Positions 33,645 to 42,730 of a stretch of DNA of 64,000 bases are shown here, piece by piece. The DNA is from Variovorax sp. Sphag1AA. GTDB lineage: Bacteria; Pseudomonadota; Gammaproteobacteria; Burkholderiales; Burkholderiaceae_C. Each line of letters opens with the position of its first letter. Positions within the stretch are counted from its first letter, which is position 1. The stretch is taken from positions 496,001-560,000 of the forward strand of contig NZ_JACHYC010000003.1 in the NCBI RefSeq assembly GCF_014192575.1, given 5' to 3'. A program made the translations under genes and the position numbers. Below the pieces are notes generated by a model. That model saw only the letters and a program-made list of their open reading frames with translations, was not told the origin of the DNA and made no database searches.

Positions 33645-34568
33645 CTAGGCCGCGTTGCGCCGCTGCCTGGCGCCGAAGCTGAAAACCCCACCGGCCGCGA
33701 GCTTCGCCGCCTCCGCGCGCACCACGTCGCCCACGATCGCGATTGCCGGGCTCTGCGCGCGCTCGATGCGCGTCGCCAGCACCAGCATGCGGTTGAGCTG
33801 CACCCCCGAGATCTCCGAGAGGCGCACCGATGCAGGTCGTGGCTGGTTGAAGACCGACACCGGCATCACGGTGGACCACTGCCCCCGCAGCACCAGTTCG
33901 TAGATCGCATCGACCGAATCGATCTCCGCATCCACATGGATCCGCGCGGACAACGGCGCGAGCATGCGGTCGACGATGCCGCGATGCAGCTTGGTCATGA
34001 TGAGCGGCACGCGCGCGAGCGTGGACAGTTCCACGACCGGCGGCAGCTTGCGCGATGCGGGCGAGATCAGCGCGAAGGGCTCGACCAGCAGGGGCTCGAG
34101 CGTGAGCGCCCGATGCGGCTCGGGGTTGGTGACCACCGCCATGTCGACGAGGCCGCGCTCGAGCCCTTCCATCAGTTGCGGCGTGAAGGCCTCGCGCACG
34201 CCGAGATGCACGCCAGCCAGGCCGTGATGGCAGCGCTCGAACACGCCGGGCAGCAGGATGCGCGCAAGCGTCGGCGAAACGCCGAGCACCGCCGAAAGAT
34301 CGCCCGTCGCGCCCTCCCCGCCGAGCTGCTGGCGCACGCGCGCAGCCTCGGCCAGCATGCGCCGTGCCGATTCGTACAGCGTCGCGCCGGCCTGCGTGAG
34401 CCGCACGCCGCGCGGGCCGCGCTGGAGCAGTTGCACGCCAAGTTCGGCTTCCAAGTCGCGCAGCTGCCGTGTCAGCGCGGGTTGCGCAATGGCGACTGCC
34501 GACGCCGCCGCGGTGAAGCTGCCGGCATCCGCAATCGCGACGAAATAGCGCAGGGTTTTCAGATTCAT
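33645..34568 (-). CDS. LysR-family transcriptional regulator
   Basis: A 307-residue LysR protein: HTH at residues 3-61 (LRYFVAIADAGSFTAAASAV, then QPALTRQLRDLEAELG), effector domain from about residue 90. Translation starts at 34568, immediately beside a T-N11-A box. It is divergent from the Ldh-Bug-aldehyde dehydrogenase-cupin operon, which it probably controls. Its 3' end lies one base from the stop of the convergent YceI-like gene. Confidence 0.9.
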   Translation of the reverse strand: MNLKTLRYFVAIADAGSFTAAASAVAIAQPALTRQLRDLEAELGVQLLQRGPRGVRLTQAGATLYESARRMLAEAARVRQQLGGEGATGDLSAVLGVSPTLARILLPGVFERCHHGLAGVHLGVREAFTPQLMEGLERGLVDMAVVTNPEPHRALTLEPLLVEPFALISPASRKLPPVVELSTLARVPLIMTKLHRGIVDRMLAPLSARIHVDAEIDSVDAIYELVLRGQWSTVMPVSVFNQPRPASVRLSEISGVQLNRMLVLATRIERAQSPAIAIVGDVVRAEAAKLAAGGVFSFGARQRRNAA

Positions 34569-34581
34569 ATCAACATGATAT
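34567..34581. promoter_or_regulatory. T-N11-A LysR box overlapping the regulator start
   Basis: ATATCA-ACA-TGATAT is a perfect 15-bp inverted repeat containing the classical T-N11-A core. It overlaps the start codon of the LysR gene, so binding would repress the regulator, and lies about 90 bases from the Ldh gene start. Confidence 0.5.
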
Positions 34582-34670
34582 GGCTGGCGACCAATTCGGC
34601 ATTGGACGCCGGGGACGGCCATCCCTAGACTCGTCACCTTCGATACCCCGATGACATTCCGGAGACATGG

Positions 34671-35741
34671 GTGGCAACGACAGATAGCAAAACCATATGG
34701 GCCCGCGCGGAAAGCCTGCGCCACTTCATCGCCACGGCGCTGGTCCGCGTCGGACTTCCAGACACCGACGCCGACCGCGTCGCCACGCTGATGACCGAGG
34801 CCGACATGCAAGGCTCCGACGGCCACGGGGCGATCCGCCTTCCGCAGTACGTGCAGCGCATCGAGGCCGGCGGCATCAACGTCCGGCCCGAGATCCGCGT
34901 CGTGCATGAGCGTGCCGCGATGGCGGTGGTCGATGGCGACAACGGCATGGGGCACCTGGTGGTGTCGCGTGCTGTCGAGATCGCGATCGCCAAGGCGCGT
35001 GATGCAGGCGTGGCCTGGGTCGGCACACGCAACAGCAACCATGCAGGGCCGGCGTCGCTCTATGCGCGCATGCCGCTGGCGCACGACATGATCGGCCTGT
35101 ACTTCGCAGTGGGCAACGCCAACCATCTGCCACCGTGGGGCGGGATGGAGATGCTGCTGTCCACCAATCCGATCGCGGCCGGCATCCCCGCGGGCGACGA
35201 GCCGCCGGTGGTGCTCGACATGGCGACGACCGTGGCCGCCTACGGCAAGGTCAAGGCGAAAGCCAAGCGCGGCGAACAGATGCCGGAAGGCTGGATGATC
35301 GACCGGCAAGGCCGTCCACTCACCGACCCCACCCGCGCGAGCGAAGGCTTCCTGCTGCCCATCGGCGGCCACAAGGGCTACGGGCTCGCACTCATCGTTG
35401 GGTTGCTCGCGGGCACTCTGCAGGGCGCAGCGATGGGCCGCGACGTGGTCGACTTCAACGTCGATTCGAAGACACCGACCAACACCGGACAAGCCATCCT
35501 CGTGATCGACCTCGCGGCTTTCGGCGGCGCGGGGCCCTTCAAGGGCGCCGTCGACACGCTGGTCCGCGACATCCGCGAGAGCGAGCGCCTGCCCGGTGTC
35601 GAGCGCATCTGGCTGCCAGGCGAGCAGAGCCATACACGCCGCGCCGCGAATGCGGAAAGCGGCGCACCGCTCGCCGCTGCGCTGGTCGATGATCTCGACC
35701 GGCTGGCGACACGACTCGGCATCGAAAAGCTGGAACGCTAG
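34671..35741 (+). CDS. Ldh-family malate/L-lactate (2-hydroxyacid) dehydrogenase, second copy
   Basis: A 356-residue NAD(P)-dependent 2-hydroxyacid dehydrogenase of the same family as the gene at 15 kb but clearly divergent. Markers: SDGHGAIRLPQYV, RNSNHAGPASLYA (catalytic His region), LSTNPIAAGIPAG, VLDMATTVAAYGKV and IGGHKGYGLALIVGLLAG. GTG 34671 has GGAG six bases upstream. It opens an operon with a Bug receptor, an aldehyde dehydrogenase and a cupin, and probably oxidises the hydroxyacid the receptor binds. Confidence 0.85.
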   Translation: MATTDSKTIWARAESLRHFIATALVRVGLPDTDADRVATLMTEADMQGSDGHGAIRLPQYVQRIEAGGINVRPEIRVVHERAAMAVVDGDNGMGHLVVSRAVEIAIAKARDAGVAWVGTRNSNHAGPASLYARMPLAHDMIGLYFAVGNANHLPPWGGMEMLLSTNPIAAGIPAGDEPPVVLDMATTVAAYGKVKAKAKRGEQMPEGWMIDRQGRPLTDPTRASEGFLLPIGGHKGYGLALIVGLLAGTLQGAAMGRDVVDFNVDSKTPTNTGQAILVIDLAAFGGAGPFKGAVDTLVRDIRESERLPGVERIWLPGEQSHTRRAANAESGAPLAAALVDDLDRLATRLGIEKLER

Positions 35742-35778
35742 CCGCGCACCTCACACAAAACAAGACGGAGACAAGACG

Positions 35779-36750
35779 ATGACATCCTTCCTGAACCGCC
35801 TGCTCGCGGTGGCCTGCCTTGCCTGCGCGGCGGTCACTGCGGCAGCCCAGGGCGCGTACCCGAACAAGCCGATCCGCATGATCATCCCGCTCGCGGCGGG
35901 CAGCGCGGTCGACAACGGCGCGCGCGTGCTGACGACGCGAATGGGCACGGAGCTGGGTTCCTCGTTCTACCTGGAGAACATCCCCGGCTCGGCAGGACTC
36001 ATCGGTGCGGAACGCGTCGCCAAGGCCGCGCCTGACGGCTACACCATCGGCGGCTTCAACGACAGCGTCCTCACGATGGTGCCGAACATCTACAAGGCCA
36101 CCTGGGATCCGCTGGAGGACTTCGTGCCGGTGTCGCTGGTCGGCACCATCGAATGGGGGCTGGTCGTGAAACCCGACTCGCCTTTCCAGACGGTGGCCGA
36201 CTTCATCAAGGCCGCGAAGGCCAACCCGGCGAAGCTCAACTATGGCTCGGGCGGCAGCGGCAGTCCGCAGCATCTGGCGATGGCGATGTTCGCGCAGCGC
36301 GCGGGCATCGAACTGACGCATGTGCCCTACAAAGGCGCGACGCCGGCAGCCATCGCGGTGGCGGGCGGCGAGGTCGATGCCGCGTTCCAGGGGCTGGGCA
36401 CTGTCACCTCGCTGATCGCGGGCGGCAAGCTGCGGCTGCTGGCAGTGTCGACACCTCAGCGTCTCGCGCAATACCCCGACGTGCCGACGGTCACCGAATC
36501 AGGGCTGAAGGACTTCTACTTCAACTCGTGGTTCGCCCTGGTCGCACCCAAGGGAACACCAGCGCCGATCATCGACCGCCTCTACACATCCATGCGCAAG
36601 TCGCTCGACGACGCCGAGACGCGCAAGCAGCTCGTCAACCTCGGAATCACCGTGCGCGGCACCACGCCCGCCGAGTTCGGCGCGGCACTGAAGGACCAGT
36701 ACGCGCTCTACCGCAAGGTCATCCAGAGCAACAACATCAAGGCCGACTAA
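35779..36750 (+). CDS. Bug/TctC-family receptor, second copy
   Basis: A 323-residue periplasmic receptor with a signal peptide (MTSFLNRLLAVACLACAAVT, cleavage after AAAQ) and the Bug signatures YPNKPIRMIIPLAAGSAVDNG, NIPGSAGLIGAERVAKAAPDGYT and HVPYKGATPAAIAVAGGEVD. ACGGAGACA precedes ATG 35779. No Tct permease is adjacent. Second gene of the operon under the divergent LysR. Confidence 0.9.
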   Translation: MTSFLNRLLAVACLACAAVTAAAQGAYPNKPIRMIIPLAAGSAVDNGARVLTTRMGTELGSSFYLENIPGSAGLIGAERVAKAAPDGYTIGGFNDSVLTMVPNIYKATWDPLEDFVPVSLVGTIEWGLVVKPDSPFQTVADFIKAAKANPAKLNYGSGGSGSPQHLAMAMFAQRAGIELTHVPYKGATPAAIAVAGGEVDAAFQGLGTVTSLIAGGKLRLLAVSTPQRLAQYPDVPTVTESGLKDFYFNSWFALVAPKGTPAPIIDRLYTSMRKSLDDAETRKQLVNLGITVRGTTPAEFGAALKDQYALYRKVIQSNNIKAD

Positions 36751-36766
36751 GCCACAAGGAATCCGC

Positions 36767-38137
36767 ATGTTGCATTCGATCAACCCAGCAACGGGCGAAA
36801 CGCTCGCCTCGTTCGAAGAACCCGATGCCAAGGCCGTGGACGCGGCGCTCGCCCGCGCAGCCGACGCCCAGCGCGGCTGGCGAAAGAAGAGCCCCGCCGA
36901 GCGCGCCAGGCTGCTCGTCAACGTCGCGGCGGTGCTGCGCAAGCACAAGGAAGAGTGGGCACGGCTCGCCACGCTGGAGATGGGCAAGCCGATCTCCGAG
37001 GCCCGCGCCGAAGTCGAGAAGAGCGCCGTCACGGCCGACTACTACGCGAACAACGCGCCGAAGATGCTCGACGACGTGCGTGTCGCGAGCAATGCGACCG
37101 ACAGCCGCGTGGTCTTCGACCCGCTCGGCCTCGTGCTCGCGGTGATGCCGTGGAACTACGCGTTCTGGCAGGCCATCCGCGCCGCGGTCCCGGCGATTGC
37201 CGCCGGCAATGGCGTGGTGCTCAAGCACGCGGCCAACGTGCCGCAGTGCGCGATGGCGCTGCAGACCCTCTTCAGCGAAGCCGGCGCCCCGGAGGGCTTG
37301 TTCACGACGCTGCTGATTGGCTCTCCCCGCGTCGCGGACGTGATCGACGATCCGCGGATCGCCGGCGTGACGTTCACCGGTTCTACCCCCGCCGGTCGCG
37401 CAATTGCATCGCAGGCAGCCAAGGCGCTCAAGAAGCAGGTACTCGAGCTCGGCGGCTCCGATCCGTTCATCGTGCTCGCGGATGCCGACGTCGAGGCCGC
37501 CGCTGCGGTGGCGGTCAAGGCGCGCTTTCAGAACAACGGCCAGAGCTGCATCGCGGCCAAGCGCTTCATCGTCGAGGAATCGGTCGGCGACCGGTTCGCG
37601 AAGGCATTTGCAGCCGGCGCCGCGAAGTTGGTGCTCGGCGATCCGCTGGCAGACGCCACCACACTCGGGCCGATGGCACGCGGCAACCTGCGCGACGAAC
37701 TCGACAAGCAGGTGCGCGCGAGCATCACCGAAGGCGCCACGGTGACCTTGGGCGGCAAGTTGCCGAGCGGCCCGGGCTACTTCTACCCGGCGACGGTGCT
37801 CGACCATGTGTCCCCCGACATGACCGTGGCGCGCGAAGAGACCTTCGGCCCCGCCGCAGCGATCCTGAGGGTGCGCAACGCTGACGATGCCGTGGCGCTG
37901 GCCAATGCAACCGAGTTCGGGCTCGGCGCAGCGCTCTGGACCGGCAACGCCGACCGAGCGCGAGCGCTGTCCCGCGAGATCGACGCGGGCGCCGTGTTCG
38001 TCAACGGCATGGTCGCCTCCGATGCGCGCCTGCCCTTCGGCGGCGTCAAGCACTCGGGCTACGGGCGCGAGCTCGGCATCTACGGCCTGCACGAGTTCAC
38101 CAACGTGAAGACCGTCTGGACCGGCCCGGCCGTCTGA
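36767..38137 (+). CDS. NAD(P)-dependent aldehyde dehydrogenase (succinate-semialdehyde type)
   Basis: A 456-residue aldehyde dehydrogenase. Visible are the cofactor-binding VMPWNYAFWQAIRAA (near 125), VTFTGSTPAGR (near 203), catalytic Glu in LELGGSDPF (near 228) and catalytic Cys in FQNNGQSCIAAKRF (near 262), all intact. It resembles short SSADH-type enzymes that lack the N-terminal extension. It likely oxidises the aldehyde or semialdehyde arising in this catabolic operon. 16-base gap from the Bug gene. Confidence 0.88.
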   Translation: MLHSINPATGETLASFEEPDAKAVDAALARAADAQRGWRKKSPAERARLLVNVAAVLRKHKEEWARLATLEMGKPISEARAEVEKSAVTADYYANNAPKMLDDVRVASNATDSRVVFDPLGLVLAVMPWNYAFWQAIRAAVPAIAAGNGVVLKHAANVPQCAMALQTLFSEAGAPEGLFTTLLIGSPRVADVIDDPRIAGVTFTGSTPAGRAIASQAAKALKKQVLELGGSDPFIVLADADVEAAAAVAVKARFQNNGQSCIAAKRFIVEESVGDRFAKAFAAGAAKLVLGDPLADATTLGPMARGNLRDELDKQVRASITEGATVTLGGKLPSGPGYFYPATVLDHVSPDMTVAREETFGPAAAILRVRNADDAVALANATEFGLGAALWTGNADRARALSREIDAGAVFVNGMVASDARLPFGGVKHSGYGRELGIYGLHEFTNVKTVWTGPAV

Positions 38138-38161
38138 GTCTCCCCTTCCCTTCCACAAGCC

Positions 38162-38560
38162 ATGACCCAACCCACGATCCTCCATCCCGCCGATCTCACA
38201 GCCTATGAGCGCGGCGGCGGCGCTCGCACGATTCCGCTGGTGACGCCGAAGCTCGGCGCGACCACGTTCATCAACGGCATCACCGAGTTCGGCCCCGGCG
38301 CAAAGATCGCCTGGCATTCGCACAACGCCGAAGAGAGCGTGATGCTGCTCGAAGGCTCGGCCGTCTTCGACATCGGTGACGAGCACTACGACCTCGAAGC
38401 GCAGGACACCACCTTCATCCCGCCCGGCGTGCCGCACCGGTTCCGCAACAAGTCCGAGACGCAGGGGATGAAGATCCTGTGGATCTACGGTCGCGTCGAT
38501 GCAACGCGAACGCTGGTGGAAACCGGCGAGACGCGGCCGGTATCCGCCGAGCACACGTAG
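38162..38560 (+). CDS. Cupin-domain protein
   Basis: A 132-residue single cupin. Metal ligands are arranged as in motif 1 (AWHSHNAEESVMLLEGSAVF: two His and Glu) and motif 2 (PPGVPHRFRN). It may be an isomerase, dioxygenase or ligand-binding protein. It ends the Ldh-Bug-ALDH operon, 24 bases after the dehydrogenase gene, and presumably acts on the same substrate. Substrate unknown. Confidence 0.85.
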   Translation: MTQPTILHPADLTAYERGGGARTIPLVTPKLGATTFINGITEFGPGAKIAWHSHNAEESVMLLEGSAVFDIGDEHYDLEAQDTTFIPPGVPHRFRNKSETQGMKILWIYGRVDATRTLVETGETRPVSAEHT

Positions 38561-38563
38561 GCT

Positions 38564-39241
38564 TCATGCATTGGCCGCCAGGGCCTTTGCGATCGCCTCG
38601 CCCACCAGGGTGCCCGACTGGGGGTTCTGTCCGGTGATGAGGCGTCCATCGACGACGAGCTTGGGCGTCCACGGGGCGGACGACTCGTAGAGGCCGCCTT
38701 CGTCGGTGAGCGCACCCTGGAGGTCGAACGGCACGTCGGCCCGTGCATAGCCGTCTTCCTCCGCGGTCGAGAAGCCAGCCACCTTGCGGCCTTGCATCAG
38801 CGGCGTCCCGTCGGCGAGGGTGACGCCGAGCAGTGCCGATGGGCCGTGGCAGACGGCGGACACGATCTTGCCGGCGTCCCAGGCGCGCCGCACGGCTGCC
38901 TGCACTTCGGGGTTGCCGGTGATGTCGACCATCGGGCCCAGGCCACCGGGGAAGAAGATCGCGTCGTAGTCCAGCACGTCGACCTCGGACAGCTTGCGGC
39001 TGTGCGCCAGGCGGCGGTACGAATCGCTGGCCAGGAATGCGGCCTGCACCGGGTCATTGGCATCGAACCCATCCTCCGGGGGCTTGCCCCCTAGCGGCGA
39101 GGCGTATTCCACCGCGATGCCGGCCTTGTCCAGCGCCTCGAACGGGTGGGCGATCTCAGGGAAGAAGAATCCGGTCGCCCGGTTGTTCGGGCCGACGGCC
39201 GCTGCGTTTGTCACAACAAACAGTACATGCTTCACGCTCAT
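38564..39241 (-). CDS. DJ-1/PfpI-family (HSP31-like) glutamine-amidotransferase-fold protein
   Basis: A 225-residue DJ-1 superfamily protein with the nucleophile elbow Cys in SAVCHGPSALLG (near residue 135), Glu in the N-terminal region of AHPFEALDKAG, and FFPGGLGPMVD forming the oxyanion region. Close to HSP31-type glyoxalase III/chaperones that detoxify methylglyoxal. It is divergent from a LysR regulator. ATTCA-A-TGAAT at 39255-39265 just upstream of its start is a candidate operator. Confidence 0.88.
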   Translation of the reverse strand: MSVKHVLFVVTNAAAVGPNNRATGFFFPEIAHPFEALDKAGIAVEYASPLGGKPPEDGFDANDPVQAAFLASDSYRRLAHSRKLSEVDVLDYDAIFFPGGLGPMVDITGNPEVQAAVRRAWDAGKIVSAVCHGPSALLGVTLADGTPLMQGRKVAGFSTAEEDGYARADVPFDLQGALTDEGGLYESSAPWTPKLVVDGRLITGQNPQSGTLVGEAIAKALAANA

Positions 39242-39367
39242 GATTGACTCCTTGATTCAATGAATGCCCGGCGATACCGGGTGAGGTGAAGATTAAGGAA
39301 TCAACCGCATCGCGAGTAGATGCGCGGATGTTGACGGATTGACTCAGCCGATTTGACAATCGACCCC

Positions 39368-40270
39368 ATGAATCATCCCGTCTCGCCGATCCTCGACGAA
39401 CTGCGAGCGATGGCGGTCTTTGCCACCGTCGTGCGCACTGGCAGCTTTGCCGCCGGCGCCCGCGCGCTGGGCCTGACCCGGGCTGTGGTGAGCCACCACG
39501 TTCGCAGCCTGGAGACCAAGCTGGGCGTGCCTCTGGCGCAGAGGAGCACGCGCAGCTTCAGTCTGACGCCCGCCGGCGAGGCATTTCGCGTGCACTGCGA
39601 GCGCTTGCTCGACGAAGCACATGACGGCATCCGTGGCATGGAGTTGCTGCGCGCCGAGCCGCGTGGGGAAGCCCGCATCACCTGCTCGCATCACTTTGGC
39701 AACAAGCGCATCCTTCCGGCGTTGCTGGACTTCCGCCGGCGCTATCCGGCGATCCGCCTCCACGTCGCGATGAACGACGCCAACGTCGACCTCGTGCAGC
39801 AAGGCATCGAACTGGCCGTGCGCGCCGGTCCGCTGGCGGATTCGGAACTGGTCGCGCGTCGACTGGTGAGTGAGCCGACGATGCTGTGCGCCTCGCCCGC
39901 CTACCTCCGCCGCCACCGCACACCGGCGACGGTGGAAGAACTCGCGGAGCATCGCTGGGTGGTCTATCCGCCGAGTCAGCGCGCATTGACAGCAACCCGC
40001 GACGGACAGTCCATCGAGGTGCCGGTACGGGGCGACATCGTCACCGACAGTGCGGCGTCGCGCCTGGCATTCGTGCTGGCCGGCGAAGGCATTGCACGTC
40101 TACCCGCCTACGACGCCGCTGCACCACTCGCCTCCGGCGAACTGGTGCACGTGCTGCCGGAGTTGGAGACACCCGCACTCGATATCTACCTGGTGCACGG
40201 CAGGCGCATCGGCCCGAGTGCACGGCTGCTTCGGGACTTTCTCCTGGCGGCGATGCAGGAAAGCGTCTAG
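39368..40270 (+). CDS. LysR-family transcriptional regulator (CrgA/DmlR-like)
   Basis: A 300-residue LysR protein: HTH at about residues 12-69 (MAVFATVVRTGSFAAGARAL, then RAVVSHHVRSLE), effector domain after residue 98. The single-domain IELAVRAGPLADSELVARRL pattern is typical of the DmlR/CrgA subgroup. ATG 39368 is chosen over an in-frame TTG 15 bases earlier. It is divergent from the DJ-1/PfpI gene, its probable target. Its end overlaps the convergent MMPL gene by four bases. Confidence 0.9.
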   Translation: MNHPVSPILDELRAMAVFATVVRTGSFAAGARALGLTRAVVSHHVRSLETKLGVPLAQRSTRSFSLTPAGEAFRVHCERLLDEAHDGIRGMELLRAEPRGEARITCSHHFGNKRILPALLDFRRRYPAIRLHVAMNDANVDLVQQGIELAVRAGPLADSELVARRLVSEPTMLCASPAYLRRHRTPATVEELAEHRWVVYPPSQRALTATRDGQSIEVPVRGDIVTDSAASRLAFVLAGEGIARLPAYDAAAPLASGELVHVLPELETPALDIYLVHGRRIGPSARLLRDFLLAAMQESV

Positions 40271-42705
40271 CTGAAGCGCACGGCCGGGTCGGGCGCAATG
40301 CGCTCGCTCACCCCGCGCGCAGGCTCGTCGGCACGGCCGGCATTGCCAACCCGGCCCAGCAGGAAATGGGAGAGCGCGGGAATCAACACCAGCGCCCCCA
40401 CCATGTTCCAAAGGAACATGAAGGTCAGCAGGATGCCCATGTCCGCCTGGAACTTGATGGGCGACCACGCCCAGGTGACCACGCCCGCAGCCAGCGTCAC
40501 GCCGACCAGCGCGACCACCTTGCCCGTAAAGCGCAGTGCATGGCGATACGCATCGGCCAGCGAATCACCGGCCCGCTGGCGCGCAAGCTGGATGCTGAGC
40601 AGGTAGAGCGCGTAGTCCACGCCGATGCCCACTCCGAGTGCGATCACCGGCAGGGTCGCGACCTTCACGCCCATGCCGAGCATCACCATCAGCGCTTCGC
40701 AGAGGATCGAGGTGATCGCGAGCGGCACGACCGCAACCACCACGGCCCGCCAACTCCGGAAGGTGACGAAGCACAGCGCGATCACGCCCAGGTACACATA
40801 GCCCAGCATCATCAGGTTGGCCTGCTTGACCACGATGTTGGTCGCGGCCTCGATGCCGGCACTGCCCGCTGCAAGCAGGAAGCGGCGCTGGGGCGCGTCG
40901 TGCTCGGTGGCGAACTGCTCGGCGGCCTTGACCACGCGGTCCAGCGTCTCCGCCTTGTGGTCTGCAAGGTACGCCACCACCGGCATCACCGAGCATTCGT
41001 TGTTGAACAGCTCCGGATTGCTGACGCTCGCGGTGCGCGCCGCGTAGTTGAGTACATCCTGGTTGGGCGAAAGCGTCAGCCACTTGGGGTTGCCCTCGAA
41101 CGACCCCGCGGTGATCTTGCGCACCGCATCCGGCAGCCCCACGGTGGCCTGCACGCCGGGCACCTGCTGCAGCGTCCATGCAAGGCGGTCCGCCTCCACC
41201 AGCGTCGCGTATTCGAGGCAGCCTTCCGGCGGCGTCTTCACGATCACCGCGAACTGGTCGCTCGACAGTGCATAGCGCTCGCCGATGTAGGCGTTGTCTA
41301 TGTTGTAGCGGGCGTCGGGCTTCAGCTCCGACACGCCCGCATCGAGATCGCCGATCTTCAGCCGCGTGCTCACTGCGAGGCCGACCGCGGACAGCAATAC
41401 CGCCGATGCAACTGCCGCCGTCGCCCAGCGCCGATGCGAGAAGCGCTCCAGCCATCGCCAGATCGCACCCGGTTCGCCCTGCTCCGCACGCACGCTGCGC
41501 GCAGCAGCCTTGGAGCTCACTCCGGTGTACGACAGCATCACCGGCAGCAACACGAGGTTGGTGAACACCAGCAGCGCCACGCCGACGCTCGCGGTCACCG
41601 CAAGCTCGCGGATCACGGGAATGTCGATCAGCATCAGCACTGCGAAGCCCACTGCGTCCGCCGCGAGCGCAGTCAGGCCCGCGAGGAAGAGCCGCCGGAA
41701 GGTGAAGCGCGCGGCCACCAGCCGGTGCATGCCCCGGCCGATGTCCTGCATGATCCCGTTCATCTTCTGCGCGCCGTGCGATACGCCGATCGCGAAGACG
41801 AGAAAGGGCACGAGGATCGAATATGGATCGAGTTCGTGGCCCAGCATCGTCACCAGCCCCAGTTGCCACACCACCGCGACGAGCGAGCAGGCGATCACCA
41901 GCACCGTGCTGCGCACACAGCGCGTCCACGCAAGGATGATGATCGCCGCCACGGTCGCAGCGGCCGCGAAGTAACCCATCATCTGCTGCAGGCCGGCGAG
42001 CAATTCCCCGACCACCTTCGCGAAGCCGACGATGCGGATCTCGAGCTGCGGCGAACCGTCAGCACCGTTCGCATAGCGCCCGCGAATGTCCTCGAGGCGG
42101 CGAGACAGTTCCCAATAGTCCAGCGCCGCGCCGGTGCGCACATCTTTCTCCATCAGCGGCACGAAGATCATGCTGGAGCGGAAGTCCTTGCCGACGAGGC
42201 TGCCGACGATCTGCGCACGGGCGATGTTGAGCTTCAGCTGCTCGGTGCTGCGCGGCGATCCGTCGTAGTTGTCGGGCATCACGGGGCCGCCGGTCAGGCC
42301 CTCTTCCGTTACTTCGTTCCATCGAACCACCGGCATCCACAGCGACTTCACGTTGGCCCGGTCCACCCCGGGCATCAGGAAGAGTTCGTCGTTGATCTTC
42401 TTCAGCGTCTGCAGATAGGCCGCGTCGAAGATGTCGCCGCTCTTGTTCTCCACCACGATCCGCACCGCGTTGCCGAGGCCTCGCAGCTCGCCCCGGTTGT
42501 CGAGGAAGTTGCGGATGTAAGGCTGGTTGTGCGGGATCGTCTTCTCGAAGGCGGCGTTGAGACTCACCTTCGAAGCCTGCCAGCCGAGCAGTACCGTTGT
42601 CAGCAGGCAGGCGATGACGACGAAAAGCCGGTGGTTGAAGATCAACCGCTCGATGCGGCTGCCCGATGCGCGATCGAAGTCTTCGGGCTCGCGAATTGTT
42701 TGCAT
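40267..42705 (-). CDS. MMPL/RND-superfamily lipid-type transporter
   Basis: An 812-residue RND/MMPL exporter with two repeats of one helix, a large periplasmic loop and a five-helix bundle (TM1 about 27-47; bundle about 225-410; second half from about 430). The sterol-sensing-like segments ATVAAIIILAWT and GVGIGVDYALYLLSIQL carry the usual conserved Asp. Homologues move lipids or hydrophobic compounds across the envelope. It is the last gene of the operon DUF1302-DUF1329-YCF48-MMPL, a known association in steroid and hydrocarbon degraders, where it may aid uptake rather than export. Confidence 0.88.
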   Translation of the reverse strand: MQTIREPEDFDRASGSRIERLIFNHRLFVVIACLLTTVLLGWQASKVSLNAAFEKTIPHNQPYIRNFLDNRGELRGLGNAVRIVVENKSGDIFDAAYLQTLKKINDELFLMPGVDRANVKSLWMPVVRWNEVTEEGLTGGPVMPDNYDGSPRSTEQLKLNIARAQIVGSLVGKDFRSSMIFVPLMEKDVRTGAALDYWELSRRLEDIRGRYANGADGSPQLEIRIVGFAKVVGELLAGLQQMMGYFAAAATVAAIIILAWTRCVRSTVLVIACSLVAVVWQLGLVTMLGHELDPYSILVPFLVFAIGVSHGAQKMNGIMQDIGRGMHRLVAARFTFRRLFLAGLTALAADAVGFAVLMLIDIPVIRELAVTASVGVALLVFTNLVLLPVMLSYTGVSSKAAARSVRAEQGEPGAIWRWLERFSHRRWATAAVASAVLLSAVGLAVSTRLKIGDLDAGVSELKPDARYNIDNAYIGERYALSSDQFAVIVKTPPEGCLEYATLVEADRLAWTLQQVPGVQATVGLPDAVRKITAGSFEGNPKWLTLSPNQDVLNYAARTASVSNPELFNNECSVMPVVAYLADHKAETLDRVVKAAEQFATEHDAPQRRFLLAAGSAGIEAATNIVVKQANLMMLGYVYLGVIALCFVTFRSWRAVVVAVVPLAITSILCEALMVMLGMGVKVATLPVIALGVGIGVDYALYLLSIQLARQRAGDSLADAYRHALRFTGKVVALVGVTLAAGVVTWAWSPIKFQADMGILLTFMFLWNMVGALVLIPALSHFLLGRVGNAGRADEPARGVSERIAPDPAVRFS

Positions 42706-42730
42706 GTCCTTGATTCCTGTGCCGACCGGC

